Shown: one piece after another, positions 8,787-16,823 of the stretch
How the letters are laid out: each line of letters opens with the position of its first letter
Position numbering within the stretch: position 1 is the first letter of the stretch
Source of the DNA: Bradyrhizobium symbiodeficiens
Lineage (GTDB): Bacteria; Pseudomonadota; Alphaproteobacteria; Rhizobiales; Xanthobacteraceae
Assembly (NCBI RefSeq): GCF_002266465.3
Contig: NZ_CP029427.2
Location: 2,916,501 to 2,980,500 of the forward strand
DNA length: 64,000 nt
Direction of reading: 5' to 3'
Notes under the pieces: generated by a model
Database searches by the model: none
Told to the model about the DNA's origin: nothing
Seen by the model: the letters and a program-made list of their open reading frames with translations, nothing else
Translations under genes and position numbers: made by a program

Positions 8787-9742
8787 GCGCATTGGTCAAC
8801 ATCGGAGATCTGTCGGCGCTCGCGGACGTCGCGTCCAGGACGAGGCCCGTGCACGTGATCTGTCTCGGGTTGTCGGCACTCGATCAGGTCTGGCGCGTCG
8901 ATCGGCCGTTCGCGGGTGGAAGCGAGAAGATCAGGGCCATCGAATACGGCACGCTTGGCGGCGGCATGGCCGCCAATGCCAGCGTCGCGGTGGCAAAGCT
9001 CGGTGCGTCCGTCGCGTTCTGGGGGCGGGCAGGGAATGATGCTGCCGGGCATGAGATGAAGTCGGCCTTCACCGCGGAAGGCGTCGACGTCGAGAATTTC
9101 CGGCTGTTTGCCGATGGCCGCTCATCCGTCTCCGGGGTCATCGTCGACAGCTCCGGCGAGCGGCAGATCGTGAATTTCCGCGGTCTCTATCCCGAAGCCG
9201 CAGACTGGCTCCCCATCGAAGCGGTCTCGCGCGCATCGTCCGTGCTCGCCGATCCGCGTTGGGTCGAGGGCGCCGCGACGTTGTTCCGCGAAGCACGCGC
9301 CCGCGGCATCCCGACTGTGCTCGACGGTGACATGGCCGAGCCTGACGTGTTCGAGCGGCTGCTGCCGCTGACCGACCACGCGATCTTTTCCGAGCCTGCG
9401 CTTGCCGCCTTTGCCGGCTCTACGGACGATCAATCCCTGGCAGCCCTCGCCCGCTTCGGCTGCCGCGTCATCGCGGTCACGCGCGGCGAGACGGGCGTGA
9501 GCTGGTACGAGAACGGCGAGTTGCACCGGCAGGCCGCCTATGCCGTCGACGTCGTCGACACCACCGGCGCGGGCGACGTCTTCCATGGTGCCTATGCGCT
9601 GGGGATCGGCGCCGGTCTCGACGTGCGCGCCGCCATGGCGTTTTCGGCGGCCTCGGCCGCGATGAAATGCCGCCACGCTGGCGGCCGCAATGGAATCCCC
9701 GATATCAACGAGTGTCTTGTATTCATGAGGACGAAGCCATGA
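8783..9742 (+). CDS. PfkB family sugar kinase, YihV-like
   Basis: A 319-residue ribokinase/PfkB-family kinase starting at GTG 8783, inside the GTGA overlap with the ATPase stop. Motif 1 is LGGGMAANASVAVAKLG near residues 58-74; motif 2 is DTTGAGDVFHGA with catalytic base Asp265. Within the superfamily several local phrases (LADPRW, VLDGD, IFSEPALAAF, GGRNGIPD) recall sulfofructose kinase YihV, by memory rather than alignment. It should phosphorylate the ketose produced by the dehydrogenase so that the downstream aldolase can split it. Whether the substrate carries a sulfonate or is an ordinary ketose is not decidable from sequence. Confidence 0.88.
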   Translation: MSALVNIGDLSALADVASRTRPVHVICLGLSALDQVWRVDRPFAGGSEKIRAIEYGTLGGGMAANASVAVAKLGASVAFWGRAGNDAAGHEMKSAFTAEGVDVENFRLFADGRSSVSGVIVDSSGERQIVNFRGLYPEAADWLPIEAVSRASSVLADPRWVEGAATLFREARARGIPTVLDGDMAEPDVFERLLPLTDHAIFSEPALAAFAGSTDDQSLAALARFGCRVIAVTRGETGVSWYENGELHRQAAYAVDVVDTTGAGDVFHGAYALGIGAGLDVRAAMAFSAASAAMKCRHAGGRNGIPDINECLVFMRTKP

Positions 9743-10776
9743 GAACGATTGGAAAGAACCGCGGCCTGGCACGGCTTGCTGACGCTGATGGCCACTTTCG
9801 CATGGTCGCGCTGGACCAGCGGCCGCCCTTGTTCGATGCCATCGCCAAGGCAAAAGGCATCACGCGGGAGCAGGTCGAATATTCCGACGTCACGGCGGCC
9901 AAGCGCTTACTCGTCGAGAACCTTGCGCCGCATTGCAGCTCGATGCTGTTTGACCCCAATTTTGCCGTGCCCGCTGCGATCGATCTGCTGCCGCCGCGCT
10001 GCGGCCTGATCATGACGCTGGAAGAACACCGCGTCGAGGAAACCGCGGGCGGCCGCAAGTCGCGCGCCATTACCAACTGGAGCGTGGAGAAGATCCGCGC
10101 CATGGGCGGCGACGCCGTCAAGGTGCTGGCCTGGTACCGGCCGGACGCCGAGGCTGCTGTGAACGATCACCAGAAGAAATTCGTGCGCGAGATCGGCGAG
10201 GACTGCGCCCGTCACGACATTCCCTACGTGCTCGAGCTGCTGGTCTATCCGTTCCTCGGCAGCGCCAACCACACCGCGGATTACGTGGAGTCGCCGGGCA
10301 AGCTCCCCGGCCTCGTCATCGACAGCGTGCGTGAGTTTGCGAAGCCCGAATACAACGTCGACCTGCTCAAGCTGGAGAGCCCGCTGGCGGCCAATAGCTT
10401 GCCTGCCCGTGACGGCAGTGCGGAGGCCAAGGCCGCGCAGAAAGAGTTCGACGCGATCGGCGATATCTGCCGCGGCCGCAACATCCCCTGGGTGCTGCTG
10501 TCGGGCGGGGCCGCGCCGGAGAAATTCGAGCGCGTGCTCGACTATTCCTATGCGGCGGGCGCGAGCGGCTTCCTCGCGGGTCGCACCATCTGGCTCGATG
10601 CCGTGCTGAAGAATTTCCCGGATCGCGCCGCGGTGTCTGCCAGCCTGCGCAAGGACGGCCTCAACGTTCTGGAACGGCTCAGCAAGTTGACGACGGCCAA
10701 GGGTACGGCATGGAGGGCGCGCTATCCTGTTTTCAGCGATATCAAGCAGGAAGGTGACTTCGCGCGCGCTTACTGA
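9739..10776 (+). CDS. Class I ketose-bisphosphate aldolase, LacD/YihT type
   Basis: A 345-residue aldolase of the tagatose-1,6-bisphosphate aldolase (LacD) family. The Schiff-base lysine is Lys211 in DLLKLESPL. Other family marks are VALDQRPPLF at the N-terminus and LLSGGAAPEKF followed by GASGFLAGRTIW near the phosphate site. The start ATG overlaps the kinase stop as ATGA. The product would be dihydroxyacetone phosphate plus a three-carbon aldehyde. With the kinase and dehydrogenase it completes a catabolic route: transport, oxidation to a ketose, phosphorylation, cleavage. Confidence 0.88.
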   Translation: MRTIGKNRGLARLADADGHFRMVALDQRPPLFDAIAKAKGITREQVEYSDVTAAKRLLVENLAPHCSSMLFDPNFAVPAAIDLLPPRCGLIMTLEEHRVEETAGGRKSRAITNWSVEKIRAMGGDAVKVLAWYRPDAEAAVNDHQKKFVREIGEDCARHDIPYVLELLVYPFLGSANHTADYVESPGKLPGLVIDSVREFAKPEYNVDLLKLESPLAANSLPARDGSAEAKAAQKEFDAIGDICRGRNIPWVLLSGGAAPEKFERVLDYSYAAGASGFLAGRTIWLDAVLKNFPDRAAVSASLRKDGLNVLERLSKLTTAKGTAWRARYPVFSDIKQEGDFARAY

Positions 10777-10815
10777 GATGGTGGCGGCTCCGCGTCGTCT
10801 CGCAGGATCTGCAAC

Positions 10816-11940
10816 ATGACTGACAGCTTCACCATCCGTTCGATCGAGGCGTTCTGTTATCGTTATCCGCTGGCAACGCCGGTGGTAACGTCGTTCGGCA
10901 AGATGCTCAACCGTCCCGCCGTCTTCGTTCGCGTGATCGACGAGGACGGCGTCGAAGGATGGGGCGAAGCCTGGTCCAACTTTCCAGCACCGGGCGCGGA
11001 GCATCGCGCCCGGCTCGTCAACGAAGTGCTCGCGCCCGGCCTTGTGGGGCGCAGGTTCGACGGTCCGGCTCAAGCCTTCGAGGCTCTGACGAGGGGCACT
11101 GAAGTTCTCGCGCTGCAATGCGGAGAGCCCGGTCCATTCGCACAGGCTATCGCGGGGATCGATCTCGCGCTATGGGACCTCTCGGCGCGCCGTCGTCGCT
11201 TGCCGCTGTGGCGCCTGCTCGGCGGACACGGCAGCACAATCAAGGTCTATGCCAGCGGCATCAATCCCGGTGGCGCTACGCAGACGGCCGAAGCCGCACT
11301 CGGGCGGGGTCATCGCGCACTGAAGCTGAAGGTCGGCTTCGGCGCCGACATCGACCTTGCTAATCTGGCAGCCATGCGCGAGATCGTCGGCGCGGGCATG
11401 CTCGCGGCGGATGCCAATCAGGGCTGGTCGGTCGAGCAGGCGCTTCAGATGCTGCCGCGGCTTGGCGCGTTCGATCTGCGCTGGCTGGAAGAGCCCATCC
11501 GCGCCGATCGGCCACGCGAAGAATGGCGAAGACTGCGCGCGAGCGCGCACATGCCGATTGCCGCCGGCGAGAACATTTCAAGCGCCGCGGGCTTCAAGGA
11601 GGTGTTGGCCGAGGACGTGCTTGGCGTGGTTCAGCCCGATATCGCGAAATGGGGCGGGCTCACCGTCTGTGCCGGACTGGCGCGTGACATTCTCGACGCG
11701 CGCAAGACGTTTTGCCCGCACTATCTCGGCGGTGGCATTGGACTGCTTGCCTCGGCTCATCTGCTGGCCGGCATCGGAGGCGATGGCTGGCTGGAGGTCG
11801 ATGCCAACGACAATCCGCTGCGTGATCTGTTTTGCGGCTCCGTGACCAATGTGCGCGAAGGCAGGGTTCAGCTGAGTGATGATCCGGGGCTCGGAACAGT
11901 ACCGGATCTTTCAGCTGTCGAGCGCTATCGCAGCGTCTAA
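10816..11940 (+). CDS. Mandelate racemase/muconate-lactonizing (enolase superfamily) enzyme
   Basis: A 374-residue enolase-superfamily member. Lys170 and Lys172 (KLKVG) are the first base pair. The metal ligands are Asp199 (ADANQGW), Glu225 (LEEP) and Glu252 (GEN), followed by Asp275 (QPDIAKWGG) and the second base His302 (PHYLGGG). This arrangement is that of the mandelate-racemase subgroup, which racemises or dehydrates sugar acids after abstracting an alpha proton. It lies 39 bases after the aldolase in the same direction and may be the last gene of the operon, dehydrating the acid form of the sugar. The substrate is unknown. Confidence 0.88.
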   Translation: MTDSFTIRSIEAFCYRYPLATPVVTSFGKMLNRPAVFVRVIDEDGVEGWGEAWSNFPAPGAEHRARLVNEVLAPGLVGRRFDGPAQAFEALTRGTEVLALQCGEPGPFAQAIAGIDLALWDLSARRRRLPLWRLLGGHGSTIKVYASGINPGGATQTAEAALGRGHRALKLKVGFGADIDLANLAAMREIVGAGMLAADANQGWSVEQALQMLPRLGAFDLRWLEEPIRADRPREEWRRLRASAHMPIAAGENISSAAGFKEVLAEDVLGVVQPDIAKWGGLTVCAGLARDILDARKTFCPHYLGGGIGLLASAHLLAGIGGDGWLEVDANDNPLRDLFCGSVTNVREGRVQLSDDPGLGTVPDLSAVERYRSV

Positions 11941-11963
11941 CCAGTGCGCGTGCTGGTGTTTTT
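11941..11963 (+). terminator. Probable rho-independent terminator
   Basis: CCAG (11941-11944) pairs with CTGG (11953-11956), extended by two G-T pairs, and is followed by TGTTTTT. It lies directly after the racemase-family gene and before the convergent ATPase gene. Confidence 0.45.
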
Positions 11964-11966
11964 CGC

Positions 11967-12839
11967 CTAAAGTACGTCGGCCAAAGACTGGCCGTGCAGC
12001 TCGATGTCCAATCCCCGCATGCCGAGGTCACTGATCTCGCCGCCCATCGCTTTCAGGCTCTCCTCGCGGATCAGGGACATCAGCCCGCGGCGCAGCGCCA
12101 GGAATTCCGAGGACATCATCATCGACTGCTGTCGCGGCCGTTCCAGCGGAATCGGAACCTCCGCCTTGATCGAGCCGGGACGCGCGGTCATGCAGTAGAC
12201 GCGGTCGGACAGGAAGATCGCCTCGTCGATGTCGTGGGTGACGAACAGCACCGAGATCTTCAGCCGCTGCCACATGTTGGTGAGGATTTGCTGCATGATG
12301 ACGCGGGTCTGGGCGTCGAGCGCACCGAAGGGCTCATCCAGCAGCAGCACTTTCGGCCCGGTCGCGAGCGCGCGGACGATACCGACGCGCTGCTTCATGC
12401 CGCCCGAGAGCTTTTCCGGATAGTGCTTCTCGAAGGCCTCCAGGCCCGCTAGCCCGAGCAGCGTCCGGGCGGCGCGCTCGCGTTGCGAGCGCGGCATGCC
12501 GCGCATCTTCAGGCCGAACTCGACGTTCTCCCGCACGGTTTTCCAGGGAAACAGCGAATATTGCTGGAACACCATGCCGCGCTCGGCGCTGGGCCCGCTC
12601 ACACGTTCGCCGTCGACGGTGACGATACCGGTGGTCGGCTTGAGGAAGCCGGCGACCGCGTTGAGCAGCGTGGATTTTCCGCAGCCGGAGGGCCCGACGA
12701 TCGAGACGAACTCGCCCGGTTTCACGTGGATCTGCGTGTCGGTGACGGCCTGGACCGGTCCCTCGATGCTGTCATAGCTGAGGGAAAAGTTCGTGACCTC
12801 GATGTGACCTTGCGGTGCCTTGGCGGGGGTCTCGCTCAT
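11967..12839 (-). CDS. ABC transporter ATP-binding protein (nitrate/sulfonate/taurine type)
   Basis: A 290-residue SsuB/TauB/NrtD-like ATPase. Walker A GPSGCGKST, signature LSGGMKQRVGIVRAL, Walker B VLLLDEPFGALD and switch VTHDIDEA are all present. The start ATG at 12839 overlaps the stop of the upstream permease as ATGA. It drives import of the ligand bound by the NosL-fused binding protein at 13729-15150. The ligand is an oxyanion, a sulfonate or another small organic molecule; the family does not settle which. Confidence 0.93.
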   Translation of the reverse strand: MSETPAKAPQGHIEVTNFSLSYDSIEGPVQAVTDTQIHVKPGEFVSIVGPSGCGKSTLLNAVAGFLKPTTGIVTVDGERVSGPSAERGMVFQQYSLFPWKTVRENVEFGLKMRGMPRSQRERAARTLLGLAGLEAFEKHYPEKLSGGMKQRVGIVRALATGPKVLLLDEPFGALDAQTRVIMQQILTNMWQRLKISVLFVTHDIDEAIFLSDRVYCMTARPGSIKAEVPIPLERPRQQSMMMSSEFLALRRGLMSLIREESLKAMGGEISDLGMRGLDIELHGQSLADVL

Positions 12840-13732
12840 TTTACTCTCCACGGCATCACCAATTGTCCCGCGCCCCGGATCAGCAAGCTCGATCCCAGGC
12901 CGAGAACGCCGATCGCGATCATGCCGAGCGCGATGTCGGCGTACTGCACCAGCGAATAGGCCTCCCAGGTGAAATAGCCGATGCCGTATTGCCCTGAGAT
13001 CATCTCGGCTGCGATCAGCGACACCCATGCGACGCCCATGCCGACGGTGAGGCCGGTGAAGATGTGCGGCAGCGAGGCCGGAAAATACACCTCGCGGAAG
13101 ATCGATCGCTCCCGCGCGCCCAGGCATTGCGCCGCGCGCACCAGCACGGGATCGACCAGCGACATGCCGTGCAGCGTATTGATGAGGATCGGGAAGAACG
13201 AGCCGAGGAAGGTGATGAAGACGATGCTCTGCTCGTTGGTCGGCCACAGCATGATCGCCATCGGTACCCAGGCGATCGCCGGAATAGGCCGCAGCACTTC
13301 CGCGACCGGGAAGATGATCTCGTGGATGAGCTTGAAGCGGCCCATGATCAGGCCGAGCGGCACGCCGATGATGGCTGCGAGCGAGAAGCCGATGAGGATG
13401 CGCCGACAGCTCAAGACGATATGCAACAGGAATTTGGGGTCGTGGATCGCCTTGGTGAAGCTGGCATAGACCGCGAGTGGCGAGGGGACGTTGGTGAAGC
13501 GCACGAAAAACACGACGCGATAGGTCGTGAGCAGGTGCCAGACCAGGAGGAACGCCAGCAGCGAGGTAACGCCGATCGCAATGGCGCGCAGGCCGCTGCG
13601 GTTCAGTCGGTACCAGCGCAGCGCGAGCATGCCGAAGGAGGGTGGGCTGGCGACGGGCTCCGGGCCCGTCGCTGCAATGGCTGTTGCCGGCATGCTGTCC
13701 TCGGGCTGTCTGAGGATGGCGGAGCTGCTCAC
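12836..13732 (-). CDS. ABC transporter permease (SsuC/NrtB type)
   Basis: A 298-residue inner-membrane permease with about six hydrophobic segments. An EAA-type loop (AAQCLGARERSIFREVYFPA) and a C-terminal segment ending LVMPWRVK are seen. It overlaps both its neighbours by four bases (ATGA junctions), so binding protein, permease and ATPase form one unit. It works as a homodimer in this family. Confidence 0.92.
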   Translation of the reverse strand: MSSSAILRQPEDSMPATAIAATGPEPVASPPSFGMLALRWYRLNRSGLRAIAIGVTSLLAFLLVWHLLTTYRVVFFVRFTNVPSPLAVYASFTKAIHDPKFLLHIVLSCRRILIGFSLAAIIGVPLGLIMGRFKLIHEIIFPVAEVLRPIPAIAWVPMAIMLWPTNEQSIVFITFLGSFFPILINTLHGMSLVDPVLVRAAQCLGARERSIFREVYFPASLPHIFTGLTVGMGVAWVSLIAAEMISGQYGIGYFTWEAYSLVQYADIALGMIAIGVLGLGSSLLIRGAGQLVMPWRVK

Positions 13733-15150
13733 GTCTTGCCTCCGCTGACTGCTGCCTTCACCGCGTCGTCGAAGCCGAGCACCTTGCCGCCGACCTTGGC
13801 GGCGTAGGCTTCGGCGTCCTTTTTCAGCAGGAACGGGGCGACGCCGCCATCGCCGACCGCGAAGAAGGCCTGGTCGGCGAACAGCTTGATGCCGCGCGTG
13901 GTGTCGAAGACGTAGGCGACGTTGATCTTCTTGCCCTTGGCCTTGTAGTCGGCATAGGCGCTCAGCGTGCAGCTGGCCGACGAGAAGGGCATGATGCCGG
14001 CCTGGTCCACCCAGACCTCACCGGCCTTGCGCGGATCGGTGATCGGCTTCTTGCAGAAGGAGTCTTCGCCGGAGATCTCGTAGTTCTTGGTGCTGGCGAG
14101 CTGCGCGTCGTAGTCGAGCTTCATCTCGCTATAGGCCTTGCGGATGTAGCTGTCGTCGACCCATTTCTTGGGATCGAATTCCTTCATGCGGCCGAGGTTC
14201 TGCAGTACCTTGACGTCGGCCGCGGCGGCGTCGATCAGAGCGGGCTTGATCGTGGGATCGGTGGTCATGTTCCCACCGGGCCCCAGGAAGATGTAGACCA
14301 CTTCCTTGTTGATGCCGGTCCACTCCTGAATCTTCTCGGCGGCGAGCTTCGGATCGTCGCGCAGCCATTGGTTGGCAGCGATCAACGCCTTGAAATAGGC
14401 GACGACGACTTCCGGATACTTCTCCGCAAAGTCCGTTCTCACCACGACGCCGTGCCACGTCGGCAGATTGGTCTCGACGCCGTCGAAGATCTTTCGCGCG
14501 AAGCCGCGGAAGGGCAGCAGCTCGGCGAAGGGGACGAAGTCGGCATGCGCGTCGATCTTCTTCTCCTGCAGATTGGTCGAGCCGACTTCCGGGCTTTGGC
14601 TGACGAGCTGGAAGAAGTCGGAGTTGTAGCCGCGATCCTGCATCGCCTTCAGTACCATTCCGTGCGCGGCGGAGCCGAACGGCACGCTGACGAGCTTGCC
14701 CTTGAGATCGGCGAGTTCGTAATAGGGCGAGTCCTTGTGAACGACGATGCCGTTGCCGGAGCCGGCGAGGCTGTAGGCGGCAACGCCGATCAGCCGGCTC
14801 TTGCTCTCGGGGTTGCTCTCGAAAGTGAAGCCGTTCACGATCAGCGGATAGTCGCCCATCATGCCGATCTGCAGCTTGTTCGCCATCATCGCATTGGTGA
14901 CGGGCGGGCCGGAGGTGAAGTTCTGCCACTCCAGCTCGAACTTGATGTTGGCGTATTTGCCGTCCTTGGGCAGATACTTTTCGAGGAGATGGAGCTGGCG
15001 GATGACCACGCCCGCAGTCACCGTGTTGGTTGTGGTGTCCTGCGTTCCGATGCCGAGCGTGACGGTTTCCGCCAAGGCCGGCTGCGCGGCCAGGAGGGCC
15101 AACGACGTCACCGACGTCGCGATCGAGAGCGTGGGAAGATGGCGGACCAT
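13729..15150 (-). CDS. ABC substrate-binding protein (NrtA/SsuA type) with C-terminal NosL-like domain
   Basis: About 473 residues starting at the third of three in-frame ATGs, which has AGGA at proper spacing (the first would be at 15162). A signal peptide ends near AQPALA. The body is a nitrate/taurine-type periplasmic binding domain (QIGMMGDYPLIVNG, EVGSTNLQEKKIDA). The last 110 residues are extra compared with SsuA or TauA. They contain two cysteines (SFCKKP and SASCTLS), then YVFDTTRG, AFFAVG, APFLLKKDAEAYAAKVGGKVLGFDD, the pattern of the copper chaperone NosL. The fusion suggests the ligand is bound or delivered together with a metal, or that the domain is a redox or docking module. The flavoprotein module next door is the likely consumer. 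Confidence 0.85.
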   Translation of the reverse strand: MVRHLPTLSIATSVTSLALLAAQPALAETVTLGIGTQDTTTNTVTAGVVIRQLHLLEKYLPKDGKYANIKFELEWQNFTSGPPVTNAMMANKLQIGMMGDYPLIVNGFTFESNPESKSRLIGVAAYSLAGSGNGIVVHKDSPYYELADLKGKLVSVPFGSAAHGMVLKAMQDRGYNSDFFQLVSQSPEVGSTNLQEKKIDAHADFVPFAELLPFRGFARKIFDGVETNLPTWHGVVVRTDFAEKYPEVVVAYFKALIAANQWLRDDPKLAAEKIQEWTGINKEVVYIFLGPGGNMTTDPTIKPALIDAAAADVKVLQNLGRMKEFDPKKWVDDSYIRKAYSEMKLDYDAQLASTKNYEISGEDSFCKKPITDPRKAGEVWVDQAGIMPFSSASCTLSAYADYKAKGKKINVAYVFDTTRGIKLFADQAFFAVGDGGVAPFLLKKDAEAYAAKVGGKVLGFDDAVKAAVSGGKT

Positions 15151-15234
15151 TCTCATCCTCATTCGGTTGGATGTGCTGTGGTTGCCATGATTGGGTGAGC
15201 GCCCGGACAGGGCAAATCCGGAATGACCGCTGCA

Positions 15235-15245
15235 GTCGATTAGTT
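15235..15245 (-). promoter_or_regulatory. ACTAAT-core motif upstream of the NosL-fused ABC operon (site A)
   Basis: Read on the minus strand the site is AACTAATCGAC, about 85 bases upstream of the binding-protein start. The identical 11-mer recurs at 16734-16744, and close relatives lie at 16682-16693, 17614-17638 and 20913-20922. Proposed operator for the adjacent Crp/Fnr-type regulator. Confidence 0.5.
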
Positions 15246-15331
15246 GCCGGGAAAAGCTGATTGCATACTCCTTGAGCAGTCCTGCACTATAAAGCCGCTT
15301 GCCTGTGCACGGGAGGTGGTCGCAAATTCGG

Positions 15332-16105
15332 TCAATCGGATGCGTGGCCGCGCATCTCCTCCAGCACGTCCGTCCGGCAGACCACGATCTGTGACCGCTT
15401 GGTCAACACGATTCCCTTTTCCTGCATACGCTTCAGGCTGATCGTGACCCATTGCCTGGTGGCTCCGACCATGTGTGCAATATCGGCATGGGTGAAGGCG
15501 GCCGCGATCACCCTGCCATCGGCGTCCTCGACGCCATAGAGCTCGACGAGATGCAGCAGCAGATGCGCAAGCCGCTGCGTGATCGAGCGCGTTCCCAGCA
15601 TCTGGGCGAGAGCCGAATAGCATTTGCCCTTGAACGTCAGGCCTTCGATCAGGCCGATCGCAAGGTTCGGGATCTCGACGGCAAGGGACCGCAGCTCCTT
15701 TCCGGGAAGGTGCACGACGCTGCAATTGCTGGACGCAACACCGGACCATTGATGCACGGTGCCTTCGAACACTTCCGGCCCGCCGACGAAGTTGCCGACA
15801 TGCCAATAGGCCAGCGTGATCTCGCGCCCGAGCGGGGAGGTGTAGAACACCCGGATACGGCCGCTCTCGATCAGCCAGATGCCGTCATGCTTGCCGCCCT
15901 GGCTGAACAGCGTCTGGCCGCGGTTGAGCACTTTTCGGCGGCCCTGCTTCAGCACCAGCTCCCGCTCGCGTGGGGAGAGCTTGTCCATCAGCGGCGGGGG
16001 CCCGCCAATCCATCGCTGGTTCTCGGTGAGCAGCAGCGAGGAGCTGCCTGCAGGCCGGACTGCCGGGGGAACAGCCCCGCGAACCACATTCGCCGCCTGC
16101 AACAT
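15332..16105 (-). CDS. Crp/Fnr family transcriptional regulator
   Basis: A 257-residue regulator. An N-terminal tail of about 45 residues is followed by a cyclic-nucleotide-binding-type beta-barrel (residues about 55-165, LFSQGGKHDGIWLIESGRI). A dimerisation helix and a C-terminal winged helix (about 195-250) follow, with AHMVGATRQWVTISLKRMQ. The recognition helix has TRQWV where CRP has SRETV, so its DNA target should differ from TGTGA. There is no FNR-type cysteine cluster at the N-terminus, so it is not an obvious oxygen sensor. The ribosome-binding site CGGAGG precedes the ATG. It sits between the ABC operon and the flavoprotein genes and is the natural regulator of both. Confidence 0.92.
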   Translation of the reverse strand: MLQAANVVRGAVPPAVRPAGSSSLLLTENQRWIGGPPPLMDKLSPRERELVLKQGRRKVLNRGQTLFSQGGKHDGIWLIESGRIRVFYTSPLGREITLAYWHVGNFVGGPEVFEGTVHQWSGVASSNCSVVHLPGKELRSLAVEIPNLAIGLIEGLTFKGKCYSALAQMLGTRSITQRLAHLLLHLVELYGVEDADGRVIAAAFTHADIAHMVGATRQWVTISLKRMQEKGIVLTKRSQIVVCRTDVLEEMRGHASD

Positions 16106-16196
16106 CGTCAGCCTCCGGAACGTTCAAATCGTTCTAAAGAGGAGCAATGTCCGTGCCAGACAGTGGTAATCGCGGCTCACCTTTGGCATGTCGGTG

Positions 16197-16207
16197 CCAA
16201 TTACTCC
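16197..16207. promoter_or_regulatory. Degenerate ACTAAT-like site upstream of the Crp/Fnr gene (site E)
   Basis: CCAATTACTCC (reverse GGAGTAATTGG) is about 92 bases upstream of the regulator's start and shares seven of nine positions with the core of site D. This is the weakest of the set; it would allow autoregulation. Confidence 0.3.
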
Positions 16208-16331
16208 GCTGTCGTCGCCCGGCTCGGCCGGGCGATCCAGTATTCCGGAGACGTCAATGGGATACGGAGAGGCCGCGGCGTACTGGAGTCCCCGCGGGGA
16301 ATGACAGCGGTATGCGTAGGGAGATCGGGGC

Positions 16332-16634
16332 CTACCGCCCCGCCAGACTCAGCAGATACGGTTTCGGGTAAATGCCCCGATTATGCCCGTCCGAGAACGA
16401 GATGTTCAGCCCATAGCCGAGGTCGCCGATCTCGGTGATTGCGATGCCCGGAAAGCGTTCGGGAAAGCGGCCGTCGAAGCGGGCCCGGGTGCAGTGGGCG
16501 CATTTGCAGGAGAGCCGAAGTCTTTCGGCAGGCACGCTCAACGCATCGTCCTGTGTGGTGCGGACGAGGAGCGTCGCCAGATCGGCGCTCGCTTCGTAGT
16601 CTGTCACGGTCGGTGCAACCAAGGTCATGGTCAT
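16332..16634 (-). CDS. DUF971 (gamma-butyrobetaine hydroxylase N-terminal-like) protein
   Basis: A 100-residue protein. The start at 16634 is fixed by GGAG seven bases before the ATG; a longer frame exists but lacks a site. It has the DUF971 pattern: SVPAERLRLSCKCAHCTRARFDGR at about residues 35-58, then ITEIGDLGYGLNISFSDGHNRGIYPKPYL at the end. The C-x-C-x2-C cluster could bind zinc or an iron-sulfur centre. DUF971 is found as a domain next to Fe-S carrier ATPases and at the start of carnitine-pathway dioxygenases. It is divergent from the ferredoxin reductase gene and may help Fe-S assembly for the neighbouring ferredoxin. Confidence 0.82.
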   Translation of the reverse strand: MTMTLVAPTVTDYEASADLATLLVRTTQDDALSVPAERLRLSCKCAHCTRARFDGRFPERFPGIAITEIGDLGYGLNISFSDGHNRGIYPKPYLLSLAGR

Positions 16635-16681
16635 GACGTATCTCCGACCCTCTTCTACGTCGTCGCAGACGATCGCGAATA

Positions 16682-16693
16682 GCAACTAGTTGC
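16682..16693. promoter_or_regulatory. Perfect palindrome GCAACTAGTTGC (site B)
   Basis: A 12-base perfect palindrome in the divergent gap between the DUF971 gene (48 bases away) and the ferredoxin reductase gene. Its half AACTA matches the ACTAAT-core motif of sites A, C, D and F. Confidence 0.55.
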
Positions 16694-16733
16694 CAACGCC
16701 GGCTGCTTCCCGATCATCGCCCGCGAAATGTGA

Positions 16734-16744
16734 AACTAATCGAC
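16734..16744 (+). promoter_or_regulatory. ACTAAT-core motif upstream of the ferredoxin reductase (site C)
   Basis: AACTAATCGAC, 80 bases before the reductase ATG, is identical to site A upstream of the NosL-fused binding protein, in matching orientation and at a similar distance. Confidence 0.5.
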
Positions 16745-16823
16745 CGGGAAGTTCAGTTCCGGGTTGCCGGACTCCCGTCTCTCCGAAACCTTGCGCCGAA
16801 CCGCAGGCATGGAGAGACGACGG

